From Aneurinibacillus tyrosinisolvens (GTDB lineage Bacteria > Bacillota > Bacilli > Aneurinibacillales > Aneurinibacillaceae): DNA of 40,415 nucleotides. The translations under genes were made by a program, and so were the position numbers. The stretch spans positions 1 to 40,415 of the forward strand of contig NZ_BBWZ01000042.1 in NCBI RefSeq assembly GCF_001015055.1, read 5' to 3'. Below, piece by piece: positions 1 through 7,335 of this stretch. Positions within the stretch are counted from its first letter, which is position 1. Every line of letters begins with the position of its first letter. The notes beneath the pieces are model-generated. The model was not told the origin of the DNA. It was given only the letters and a program-made list of their open reading frames with translations, and made no database searches.

Positions 1-2
1 GG

Positions 3-827
3 TCCCATTGCCTTGTGACCTCCCATGTGGTCGCAGAAGGGTTCTCCTTCTCCTGGGATTTCCGTCCTTATTTTCGTGAGGCTTACTGTCAGGAACACCA
101 TTTACCCTTTAAAAGTAAAAACGAGCTGGCTATGGAAATGATCAGAAACTTTCCTGCCTATGAAGATGAACAAGTGTATGTGCTAATGGACAGCTGGTAC
201 TCAAGTAAAAAGATGATGGATACCTGTAACGCTAAAGGGTTTCATGTCATCGCGGCCGTAAAATCAAATCGCAAGATTTGCCCGCAGGGCATCCGTGTAT
301 CCATGGCTGAATTTGCAAACCGGTATATTGAAAATTCTGACCTTCACTCCGTGACCGTGAAGGATAAAGGAAGATTTCGGGTCTATTCATGTGAAAGTCC
401 ACTGGCAGAGATGGAAAATGTCAAAATTCTTCTATCCTGGGAGAAGAAATTCGTTCAGGGTAAAACTCCGTTTTGCCTCCTGTGTACCGATCTGACTCTG
501 GATGTCGTGACCATCCTGGAGTATTACCATGTACGATGGGAGATAGAAACGAGCTACCGTTATTTCAAGGAACTACTAGGGTTTGATCAGTATCAATTAC
601 TTTCTTTCAAAGCCATTGAGCGATACTGGGTGATCCAGTACCTGACACAGAACTTTCTTGAGCACCAGAGACAGGAGTGGTCTATGAGCTCGCCACTTAC
701 TCTCGGAGACACCGTCAGGCGGATCCGAACCGAATCTTTAGGGCAGCTCGTCGTTTATGTTTATCAAGAAGGACTAGCAAAAACGCCTTTGAAAGAAGTG
801 CTGAAAACCCTAAAACTAATCGCTTAA
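3..827 (+). CDS. IS4-like transposase, 5' end outside the window
   Basis: The reading frame is open from the first bases, so the gene begins upstream of the window; the GTG at 15 is only the first in-frame start-like codon. The product is the C-terminal part of a DDE transposase that cuts and joins insertion sequence ends. Seen directly: an aspartate in VLMDSWYSS that fits the second catalytic D, and the string YHVRWEIETSYRYFK, which matches the Y-(2)-R-(3)-E-(6)-K signature of the IS4 group and supplies the catalytic E. The C-terminus appears intact. No terminal inverted repeat could be fixed, because the left end is missing and the right end lies somewhere in 828-1000. It may mark one edge of an acquired region. 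Exact IS family (IS4, IS701 or relative) is uncertain. Confidence 0.85.
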   Translation, partial: SHCLVTSHVVAEGFSFSWDFRPYFREAYCQEHHLPFKSKNELAMEMIRNFPAYEDEQVYVLMDSWYSSKKMMDTCNAKGFHVIAAVKSNRKICPQGIRVSMAEFANRYIENSDLHSVTVKDKGRFRVYSCESPLAEMENVKILLSWEKKFVQGKTPFCLLCTDLTLDVVTILEYYHVRWEIETSYRYFKELLGFDQYQLLSFKAIERYWVIQYLTQNFLEHQRQEWSMSSPLTLGDTVRRIRTESLGQLVVYVYQEGLAKTPLKEVLKTLKLIA

Positions 828-951
828 AAAAGTGGTTTTTCTGAATTACTATCCGTATGCCCTTTTTTAGGGTTTTAATGAAAATCTGCAAGAGTCAAGT
901 TAAATAAGCAAATGTTTGGCGATTTTGGACTTTGTATAGCGTTACTGCAGT

Positions 952-979
952 GGGGAGTCTTGGTGACTACCCTTTTTTA
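952..979 (+). terminator. Rho-independent terminator
   Basis: GGGGAGTC (952-959) pairs with GACTACCC (965-972) with one mismatch around a five-base loop, followed by six T. It probably ends transcription coming out of the insertion sequence. Confidence 0.6.
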
Positions 980-1047
980 TACTTCGGAAATAACGAAGAA
1001 ACACCATATTTTACCTGTAAAAAGGTTTTCGCTTCTATCCAGATATC

Positions 1048-1083
1048 TGATATAATGGTATCCTTTATGATACTATGATACCA
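1048..1083 (+). promoter_or_regulatory. Extended -10 promoter with overlapping GATAC repeats
   Basis: TGATATAAT at 1048-1056 is an extended -10 element (TGn plus TATAAT). No good -35 box stands at 16-18 bp, as is usual for extended -10 promoters. Starting at its last base, TGGTATC (1056-1062) is inverted against GATACCA (1077-1083), and TATGATAC occurs twice in tandem at 1066-1081. The repeats would cover the transcription start, a typical repressor position. This suggests that the downstream OYE gene is regulated, but no regulator gene is present in the window. Confidence 0.45.
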
Positions 1084-1299
1084 AAAAGTGCCTACTTATA
1101 TAATTAATACTTAGTATATATTATAAACTATGTAGCTAATGCCTGCCAAGGTTTGAATAGGCGTCAGCCTTCCAGGTCATTCTATTCAGAGACTTTATTT
1201 CTTTCTGATGTGGAAAAAGAGTACTCCTCCTTTTTTAGCCAAGGGGCTCTACTAGCACCAGAAGCCTATAAAATCATAACGACAAAGGAGAAAATAACA

Positions 1300-2421
1300 A
1301 TGAATCCCAAATACGAAGCTCTTTTTAAACCTTTTACATTTCCTTCTGGAGTTGAACTAAAAAACCGTATTGTGATGGCACCTATGACCAACACATCCGC
1401 CCTTGACAATGGTGAAGTTTCAGATGAAGAACTTGCTTATTATCGTGAGCGAGCTGGTGGTGTGAGTGCTGTGATAACAGCTTGCACGTATGTTACAGAA
1501 AGCGGCAAGGGGTTCCCCGGTGAATTCGGTGCAGATTCTGATACATTAATTCCGAGTCTGAAACGACTAGCATCCACCATTCAAGAAGAAGGAGCTAAGG
1601 CCATTTTACAAATTTTTCATGCTGGTAGAATGGCTCCGCCAGAGCTTTTACCAGATGGTCAGCCCATTAGCGCAAGTGCAGTTGCAGCCGAGCGTGAGGA
1701 CGCTGTCGTACCACGTGAGATGACGGAAGAGGAAATTGTTCATATGATTAAAGCCTTCGGAGAAACCACTCGTAGAGCCATTGAAGCGGGTTATGATGGG
1801 GTTGAAATTCATGGGGCTAATACATACTTGATTCAGCAATTTTTCTCTCCGCATTCAAACCGAAGAACGGATAAATGGGGAGGGACGCTGGAAAAACGTA
1901 TGGCTTTCCCTCTTGCTGTTGTGGATGCTGTTAAAAAGGTGGTCGAGACACATGCCAAAAAACCTTTTGTCATAGGGTATCGTCTGTCACCTGAAGAACG
2001 GGAAAACCCTGGGATTACCATGGAAGATACTTTACAACTAGTGGACAAACTAGCTGACCAAGGGCTGGATTATCTCCATATTTCGGTTGGAGCATTTTTA
2101 AATGGCTCGATTCGTGACGCAGAGGATAAAACATCGCGTGTGGTTATGATTCAAGAACGCGTTGGGAACCGCATTCCAATTATCGGTGTTGGTATGCTGC
2201 GTACACCGGATGAAGTAGTTGAAGCATTGGATACAGGAATACCTTTAATCGCGTTAGGTCGTGAACTCATCATGGAACCTCACTGGATACAAAAAGTAAA
2301 AGCAGGTCAAGAAGAAACGATTCGTACCACTTTAGCTAAAAAAGACCAAAAAGAGCTTGTCCTGTCAGATCAAATGATGGAATACTATCAACATATTCCT
2401 GGGTGGCTTCCCATTGTGTAA
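1300..2421 (+). CDS. Old Yellow Enzyme-type NADH:flavin oxidoreductase (YqiG-like)
   Basis: FMN-dependent ene-reductase of the Old Yellow Enzyme family, a soluble TIM barrel of 373 residues that reduces activated C=C bonds or nitro/quinone electrophiles with NAD(P)H. Seen: N-terminal LKNRIVMAPMTN, the FHAGR segment, the substrate-anion pair H171/N174 in GVEIHGAN, the following FFSPHSNRRTDKWGG block, and a C-terminal phosphate-binding stretch (IIGVGM ... ALGRELI). The ATG at 1300 was chosen because AAAGGAG lies 8-12 bases upstream and the family begins there; the 49 upstream in-frame codons look non-coding. It has its own promoter and terminator, so it is probably monocistronic. The natural substrate is unknown; the resemblance to B. 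subtilis YqiG is from memory. Confidence 0.9.
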   Translation: MNPKYEALFKPFTFPSGVELKNRIVMAPMTNTSALDNGEVSDEELAYYRERAGGVSAVITACTYVTESGKGFPGEFGADSDTLIPSLKRLASTIQEEGAKAILQIFHAGRMAPPELLPDGQPISASAVAAEREDAVVPREMTEEEIVHMIKAFGETTRRAIEAGYDGVEIHGANTYLIQQFFSPHSNRRTDKWGGTLEKRMAFPLAVVDAVKKVVETHAKKPFVIGYRLSPEERENPGITMEDTLQLVDKLADQGLDYLHISVGAFLNGSIRDAEDKTSRVVMIQERVGNRIPIIGVGMLRTPDEVVEALDTGIPLIALGRELIMEPHWIQKVKAGQEETIRTTLAKKDQKELVLSDQMMEYYQHIPGWLPIV

Positions 2422-2431
2422 TGAATAACGA

Positions 2432-2470
2432 CTCGAAATTTAGTCCGGGAAGACTAAATTTCGGGTTTTT
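2432..2470 (+). terminator. Strong Rho-independent terminator
   Basis: CGAAATTTAGTC (2434-2445) pairs perfectly with GACTAAATTTCG (2452-2463), loop of six bases, followed by GGTTTTT. It ends the OYE transcript. Confidence 0.9.
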
Positions 2471-2550
2471 CCTTTGTTAATTGAACATAACGACCACTAA
2501 CAAGACAAACATAAGACAAACCATGAGTTTATTAGAAAGGAAGATGCTAA

Positions 2551-2586
2551 ATGAGCGAGAAATGGAATAAGCAGTTTATTGGCTAG
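2551..2586 (+). pseudogene. Eleven-codon stub resembling an aldehyde dehydrogenase N-terminus
   Basis: ATG at 2551 follows a good ribosome binding site (AAAGGAAG) and encodes MSEKWNKQFIG, then TAG. The string resembles the first residues of NAD-dependent aldehyde dehydrogenases, which often begin with a form of NKQFINGEW. No ALDH sequence follows: the flavin-reductase-like gene begins 36 bases later. It is most simply the stub left after deletion of an ALDH gene; a short leader peptide is the alternative. Confidence 0.35.
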
Positions 2587-2621
2587 TTAAGGTTCAAAAC
2601 TTGTGAAATGAGGGACATTTC

Positions 2622-3182
2622 TTGAGAACACCAACAGACAAATCACTTATATACACTTATCCTGGTCTAGTCGCCATCGTCACTTCTCGAAGTGAAGGGA
2701 AGCAAAATATAATGGCGGCTGCATGGCATACCTATTTAGGGATGGAACCGCCAACGTATGGCGTATCTATTGGCAGGGCAAGGTATACGTTTCAACTGAT
2801 TGAGAAAAGCGGCGTTTTTGCCGTCAATTTTCTTCCAGCTCACTTGTCAGAATGGATCCAGCTTATTGGCACGACGAGCGGGAGAGATATAGATAAGTTT
2901 GAAGCGTTCAGGATTTCTTACGAGGATGGATTAAAGGTGGACGTGCCCATTCTAAAAGATGCATATTTCGCCTACGAATGTAAAGTTACGGATGTTCGAA
3001 CCCATGGTGATCATGAATTGTTTTCGGGTGAAATCCTACAAACCTACAAGGATGCGGAACTATTTAAAGAGAACCAAATTCCTGATTTGTCGAAGCTTCA
3101 AATCCCACTTTATTTTGGACGTGCCGCATATTTAATCGCGGATGACACCGCAAAAGTGAAAAAGCATTATAATAAAGATTGA
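2622..3182 (+). CDS. Flavin reductase-like (flavoredoxin/DIM6-NTAB family) protein
   Basis: 186-residue FMN-binding split-barrel protein of the flavin-reductase-like superfamily. Seen: the early strand PGLVAIVTSR followed by MAAAWHTYLGMEPPTYGVSIG, the usual FMN phosphate/isoalloxazine region, then the IEKSGVFAVNFLP stretch typical of the family. Such proteins reduce or carry FMN for partner monooxygenases, or act as flavoredoxins. The start is TTG at 2622, with AGGG eight bases upstream; no better ATG exists. It lies 36 bp before the alcohol dehydrogenase gene, so the two may be cotranscribed. A partner oxygenase is not adjacent; the nearest flavin-dependent one is the LLM protein at 18584. 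Confidence 0.8.
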   Translation: MRTPTDKSLIYTYPGLVAIVTSRSEGKQNIMAAAWHTYLGMEPPTYGVSIGRARYTFQLIEKSGVFAVNFLPAHLSEWIQLIGTTSGRDIDKFEAFRISYEDGLKVDVPILKDAYFAYECKVTDVRTHGDHELFSGEILQTYKDAELFKENQIPDLSKLQIPLYFGRAAYLIADDTAKVKKHYNKD

Positions 3183-3218
3183 CATAGAAAGTACTTTAAT
3201 TTAAGAAAGAGGTGCACA

Positions 3219-4376
3219 ATGAACAACTTTGTTTTTCACAATCCTACTGAACTTATTTTTGGTAAAGGTCAAATTGAAAAGCTTGAAGAAAAAGTCCACA
3301 AACTCGGACAAAAAATCCTTGTTGTTTATGGTGGAGGAAGTATTAAAAAAACAGGCTTATATGATAAAGTGGTGACGATTTTAAAATCCAATGGAGCAAC
3401 GATTTCTGAACTACCGGGTATAGAGCCCAACCCGCGGTTAACCACCGTCAAAAAAGGAATCGATATCTGTAAGCAAAATGAAATTGATTGGATTCTGGCT
3501 ATTGGTGGCGGTAGTGTTATTGATGCTTCAAAGGCCATTGCCATTGGTGCTAAATATGAGGGAGATGTATGGGATTTTTACAACCGAAAAGCATTTCCTA
3601 CAGCGGCTCTTCCGTTAGGAACCATCTTAACCTTAGCTGCAACCGGTTCAGAGATGAATCCGATGAGTGTGGTTACCAATTGGGAAACCCAGGAAAAACA
3701 CGGGGGATACACTACATATCCAACCTTCTCTATTTTGGATCCGGAAAACACCTTTTCTGTTCCAAAGGACCAGACGATTTATGGCTCTTGCGATATAATG
3801 TCACATGTATTTGAACAATATTTCTCACATACCTCTAATATCCCACTCCAAACACGTTTTGCGGAATCCATCCTGAAAACGGTCATTGAAAATGTGGAGC
3901 TGGCAATTACCAATCCAAACGATTATGATGCACGTGCAAACTTACTCATGTGTGGAACGTTCGCCTTGAATGGAATTCTTTCAACTGGTGTTGAAACAGA
4001 TTGGGCAACCCATTCTATTGAACATGCGGTTAGTGCTGTTTACGATATTCCACATGGCGGCGGCCTTGCTATCATCTTTCCTAATTGGATGAAATATGTT
4101 TACGAAGAAGATGTGGCGCGTTTTGCCAGGTTTGCTGCAGAGGTATGGGGTGTTGATGCGATAGATAAGTCAGACAATGAAATCGCATTAGAAGGGATTG
4201 AGGCGGTTCGTTCCTTCTTTAATAAAATTGGTGCCCCTAGTCGACTAGCTGATTATAACATCACAGATGAAAAATTAGACATCATGGCTGAAAAAGCCGT
4301 CCCGTTTGGTCCCATCGGGAATTTTAAAAAATTAAACAAAGATGATGTGTACCAAATTTTAAAGATGTCTCTTTGA
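3219..4376 (+). CDS. Iron-containing alcohol dehydrogenase (butanol dehydrogenase, YugJ/YugK type)
   Basis: 385-residue group III metal-dependent alcohol dehydrogenase that interconverts aldehydes and alcohols with NAD(P)H. Seen: the Rossmann-type GGGSIKKTGLYDKV and GGGSVIDASKAIA motifs, and four metal ligands at the expected spacing, D192 and H196 (CDIMSHVFE), H265 and H279 (HSIEHAVSAVYDIPHGGG). Length and ligand set are normal for the YugJ/BdhA group. The ATG at 3219 follows AAAGAGGTG. With the OYE and flavin-reductase-like neighbours it forms an oxidoreductase group that could deal with aldehydes or enones, but the true substrate cannot be read from sequence. Confidence 0.93.
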   Translation: MNNFVFHNPTELIFGKGQIEKLEEKVHKLGQKILVVYGGGSIKKTGLYDKVVTILKSNGATISELPGIEPNPRLTTVKKGIDICKQNEIDWILAIGGGSVIDASKAIAIGAKYEGDVWDFYNRKAFPTAALPLGTILTLAATGSEMNPMSVVTNWETQEKHGGYTTYPTFSILDPENTFSVPKDQTIYGSCDIMSHVFEQYFSHTSNIPLQTRFAESILKTVIENVELAITNPNDYDARANLLMCGTFALNGILSTGVETDWATHSIEHAVSAVYDIPHGGGLAIIFPNWMKYVYEEDVARFARFAAEVWGVDAIDKSDNEIALEGIEAVRSFFNKIGAPSRLADYNITDEKLDIMAEKAVPFGPIGNFKKLNKDDVYQILKMSL

Positions 4377-4473
4377 TTTGAAATGGAACCTGTTTTAGAG
4401 AACCTTATAGAAATCGATGGTTGAGAGAAACGAGTCAATGCAAGGGGACAAAAAATATTCCCCTATATGTCAA

Positions 4474-4512
4474 ACGAGTCTTTGAAGTGATTTTAAAGGC
4501 TCGTCTATCTTT
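4474..4512 (+). terminator. Probable Rho-independent terminator
   Basis: ACGAGTCTTT (4474-4483) pairs with AAAGGCTCGT (4495-4504) using one G-T wobble; the following CTATCTTTT is T-rich but not a pure run. A weaker AGGGGA/TCCCCT hairpin lies just upstream. It separates the alcohol dehydrogenase gene from the SDR gene. Confidence 0.5.
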
Positions 4513-4541
4513 TAGCAATTTTTTCTTGAAGGAGTGTTTGT

Positions 4542-5258
4542 ATGATTTCACTAAACGGAAAGACCGCTTTAATTACGGGTGCAGGTAGAGGGATTGGACG
4601 GGCTACTGCCCTTGCTTTAGCAAAAGAAGGCGTAAACCTGGGACTCATCGGATTGAATCCCTCAAATCTAGAAAAAGTCAAAGCTGAATTGGCTCCCATG
4701 GGTATCAAAGTTTCAACGGCAGCCGCAGACGTAGCCGATCTTAAATCCGTTGAAGAAGCAGTGGGGCAGATTAAATCAGAGTTAGGTGCCCCGGATATCT
4801 TAATCAACAATGCTGGTGTTGCTAAATTTGGCGGTTTCCTGGACTTGTCACCTGAGGAATGGGAGAATATTGTCCGTGTTAACCTCATGGGTGTTTACAA
4901 TGTGACAAGAGCAATTTTGCCCGACATGATCGAAAGAAAATCAGGGGATATTGTCAATATCTCTTCGACTGCCGGTCAAAAAGGAGCACCTGTCACAAGT
5001 GCCTACAGTGCTTCAAAATTCGCCGTCTTAGGTCTGACAGAATCCCTTATGCTCGAGGTAAGAAAGCATAATATCCGGGTAACGGCTCTCACACCAAGTA
5101 CAGTAGTTACGGATTTAGCCTATGATACCAATCTAATCTCGGGAGATGCGGAAAGAGTCATGCATCCAGAAGACCTTGCTGAACTGATTGTGTCTGGGTT
5201 AAAGCTTCATCCAAGAGTCTTCGTGAAAACGGCTGGTTTATGGTCAACTAATCCTTAA
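4542..5258 (+). CDS. yoxD: Short-chain dehydrogenase, YoxD-type 3-oxoacyl-ACP reductase-like
   Basis: 238-residue classical SDR. Seen: the cofactor motif TGAGRGIG near the N-terminus, the NNAG motif, and the catalytic Y155/K159 in YSASK preceded by a serine-rich strand (NISSTAGQKG). The whole sequence, including the end AGLWSTNP and the 238-residue length, matches what I remember of B. subtilis YoxD, annotated as a putative 3-oxoacyl-ACP reductase of unproven substrate. Start ATG at 4542 with GAAGGAG upstream. It is flanked by terminators on both sides, so probably a single-gene transcript. Confidence 0.88.
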   Translation: MISLNGKTALITGAGRGIGRATALALAKEGVNLGLIGLNPSNLEKVKAELAPMGIKVSTAAADVADLKSVEEAVGQIKSELGAPDILINNAGVAKFGGFLDLSPEEWENIVRVNLMGVYNVTRAILPDMIERKSGDIVNISSTAGQKGAPVTSAYSASKFAVLGLTESLMLEVRKHNIRVTALTPSTVVTDLAYDTNLISGDAERVMHPEDLAELIVSGLKLHPRVFVKTAGLWSTNP

Positions 5259-5269
5259 ATCGCATGCAG

Positions 5270-5301
5270 AGCAGGAACTTAAGGTAGGTTCCTGCTTTTA
5301 T
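5270..5301 (+). terminator. Rho-independent terminator after the SDR gene
   Basis: AGCAGGAAC (5270-5278) pairs perfectly with GTTCCTGCT (5288-5296), nine-base loop, followed by TTTATTTTAT. Confidence 0.85.
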
Positions 5302-5405
5302 TTTATAAATTTGTTGATAATAAATAGTTGTTTGAATATAAGATCCTGGTTTACTCAAAATTAATCTACGATTAATTGATTTTTAAATCGTCCTAAATAT
5401 AGTTA

Positions 5406-5434
5406 CCTTATAGTTAATAAGGGTATTTAATACC
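5406..5434 (+). promoter_or_regulatory. Two abutting palindromes upstream of a small gene
   Basis: CCTTAT/ATAAGG (5406-5411 with 5417-5422) is followed directly by GGTATTTAATACC (5422-5434), both perfect. They lie 27-55 bp before the ATG at 5461, within the likely promoter, and could be operator sites. Confidence 0.3.
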
Positions 5435-5460
5435 ACAGTTTTAAATTGGGGTGATGAAAG

Positions 5461-5655
5461 ATGTTATTATTTGAATTAAATCAACTTCATCACGAAGTTA
5501 CGTTAATTCAAGATGTTCAAATTCTCTTGTTGAAGAAAGAAGTATTTAAAAATCAGGTAACGAATCCAAATATCAATCGGAATCAACGTATGATTATTTA
5601 TAAAAAAGTACAATTGATTAATAATCGGATAAAAGAAATTAACAGAAACGAATAA
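5461..5655 (+). CDS. Small hypothetical protein, 64 aa
   Basis: A short basic protein that I do not recognise. It is predicted to be mostly helical, with an N-terminal ELNQLHHEV segment and a lysine/asparagine-rich C-terminal half, and has no membrane segment or signal peptide. In favour of a real gene: GGGGTGATGAAAG upstream of the ATG, a clean terminator 15 bp after the stop, and palindromes in the promoter region. The size and helical character recall small Spo0E-like regulators, but the SxxxD signature of that family is not seen, so no function is assigned. Confidence 0.5.
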   Translation: MLLFELNQLHHEVTLIQDVQILLLKKEVFKNQVTNPNINRNQRMIIYKKVQLINNRIKEINRNE

Positions 5656-5670
5656 AGGAAAAGTTTTATC

Positions 5671-5702
5671 AAGAGCCTTAATTTTTAAGGGTCTTTTTCT
5701 TT
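5671..5702 (+). terminator. Rho-independent terminator
   Basis: AAGAGCCTTA (5671-5680) pairs with TAAGGGTCTT (5686-5695) with one mismatch, five-base loop, then TTTTCTTTTG. Confidence 0.8.
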
Positions 5703-5723
5703 TGTTAACAGAAATTGTTAACA
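5703..5723. repeat. Two copies of the palindrome TGTTAACA
   Basis: The perfect 8-bp palindrome TGTTAACA occurs at 5703-5710 and 5716-5723, 13 bp apart. It could be a protein binding site; no flanking gene clearly uses it. Confidence 0.3.
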
Positions 5724-6404
5724 TGGCATATTTGTCGAGATTATGTAGTACAAGCACATGACTTTCGGGAACCATCTGATTTTAATTTAACGGGGAATAA
5801 GGGAGAAGGGTAACCGGCTGGCACATCGATTACCCTTTGGATGATAAGCGCGGGGAGGCATTTGAGAGCACCTCACCGGCTCCAAAATTGTTGGCCTAAC
5901 GGGCACTAGGCTACTACATCTATTTAGTGAACGGTAAGTCTGCAACCTTACGCGATTCGCTTTCGGAAGTTTGCGTAATAGACTAGCGTTAAGCTCCGGG
6001 AATGGCCCTTCTCTTTGGCGGGAAAGGCGCTGCTTTTCTTTAATAAGAATAGAGACGTAATAAAGCGGAATAGATTTTTAAATTTTCTGATGAAATTTGG
6101 TAAAAAGAGGTGGCCATCCTTATCTATGGCCGCAAAGTGAAATGAATTTACGCTATAAAAAGAGGTCATGACAGCGAACCACCTTCGCATGTATTATGTT
6201 ACAGCTAAAACGTTATCTCTGCGTTTTGTTACCGTTAAGAAATCGTTAAGTTGAATTTATTTGTTCATAAATTTATCACAAATCACCATCATTCCTAGTG
6301 CTATAACGCATCTTTATTAAAGGTGTTTAATTCCGTGGTGGAGTTTTATTTTTATTGTGCGATTGGAGGTTTGCAACTATCAGAAATCGGATGTTATATG
6401 TATA
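5724..6404. other. Gene-poor decayed stretch with a possible structured RNA
   Basis: No convincing gene. At 5806-5837 AAGGGTAA is inverted against TTACCCTT. At about 5851-5879 GGGGAGG faces CCTCACC with one mismatch. CCGGCT occurs at 5814 and again near 5876. The local base composition is richer in G and C than its surroundings. A short minus-strand frame at 5948-6190 has no family features. The stretch may hold an RNA element or the debris of a lost gene, since truncated genes follow on its right. Confidence 0.3.
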
Positions 6405-6536
6405 GTTTAAAGATTCTATTAAATTTGGATTAAATCCGAAGTGTGTCTTTATTAGGCGGACAGATTCTCTTTCCTGCTCATGAAAAACTCCGTCTGAAAA
6501 GATAAGGCGAAGAATTTCAGTTAAGGCAATACTTTT
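6405..6536 (-). pseudogene. Fragment of a TerB-like domain gene
   Basis: On the minus strand about 44 codons read as KSIALTEILRLIFSDG ... HEQERESVRLIKTHFG, a pattern like the TerB/DUF533-type helical domain (apolar helix, then SDG followed by a helix rich in E and R). The similarity begins exactly where the ADP-ribosylglycohydrolase frame starts on the other strand, so the junction at about 6537 joins two gene fragments facing away from each other. There is no own start codon: the frame continues into antisense sequence. Confidence 0.4.
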
Positions 6537-7335
6537 GGATTTTATATTAGGAGAATATACGGACGATACATCCATGGCTCTTTGTCTTGCGGCCAGTTTA
6601 ATTGAATGCAGCGGCTTTGATGCTCTGGATCAGATGAAACGCTATCAAAAATGGTATCGAGAAGGCTATATGAGCTCACGTAATCATTGCTTCGACATAG
6701 GAAATACAACAAGAGAGGCGATTGAGCGTTTTGAGCAAACCGGTGAGCCATTCAGCGGGTCAACCGACAAGTTTTCTGCTGGGAATGGAAGCATTATGAG
6801 GCTCTCTCCTGTTCCTTTGTTTTATGCGGAAAACCCACAAATGGTTATCCAAATGGCAGCCGAAAGTTCTCGTGTAACCCATGGGGCGGAGGAAGCTGTG
6901 GATGCTTGCCGTTATTTAAGCGGGCTTATTTTGGGAGCGCTGCAGGGTATCTCTAAAGAAGAATTACTCGATTCTTTATACAGTCCCGTACCCGGTTTGT
7001 GGACAAAGCATCCACTATCAGAGAAAATACATAACGTGGCAAGTGGCTCATTTAAAGCAAAGCAACCCCCGGATATTAAGGGAACTGGTTATGTAGTGGA
7101 GTCCTTAGAAGCAGCTCTGTGGGCCTTTTACCATGGAAGTAGCTTTGAAGAAGGGTTGTTGCTGGCAGTAAATCGGGGAGATGATGCGGATACGACCGGT
7201 GCGGTTTATGGTCAGCTTGCCGGGGCGTATTATGGAGTTGTTGGAATACCGGAAAGGTGGCTTTCCTCACTTAAGCATTATAATGAAAGAACCAAACCAG
7301 AAAAGGTGTTTTCGAAATGGAAAAGCATATTGTAA
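6535..7335 (+). pseudogene. ADP-ribosylglycohydrolase family protein lacking its N-terminus
   Basis: DraG-type hydrolase that removes ADP-ribose from proteins or small molecules using two Mg ions. Seen: GEYTDDTSMALCLA at the very N-terminus (the first metal site TDDT), GNGSIMRLSPVP in the middle, and the second metal site NRGDDADTTGAVYGQLAGA near the C-terminus. Complete family members have about 45-55 more residues before this point, including GxxxGDAxG, and these are absent. The only start is a TTG at 6535 without a good ribosome binding site. The upstream sequence belongs to another gene on the opposite strand, so the 5' end was lost by a rearrangement. The gene overlaps the next by 19 bp, the intact arrangement of a former DraG-YurR operon. 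Confidence 0.75.

Larger units (their letters stand above)
828..1299. other. Intergenic stretch between transposase and OYE gene
   Basis: It must contain the right end of the insertion sequence, a terminator at 952-979, an extended -10 promoter with operator-like repeats at 1048-1083, and the 5' leader of the OYE gene. The OYE reading frame is open upstream to about 1153, but that part has no ribosome binding site and no family similarity, so it was not counted as coding. No other gene was recognised. Confidence 0.5.

Noticed and set aside
5948..6190. 80-codon minus-strand frame as a gene
   Set aside because: It has an aromatic-rich composition, no recognised domain and no neighbouring operon, and lies in a decayed region. 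Not supported.
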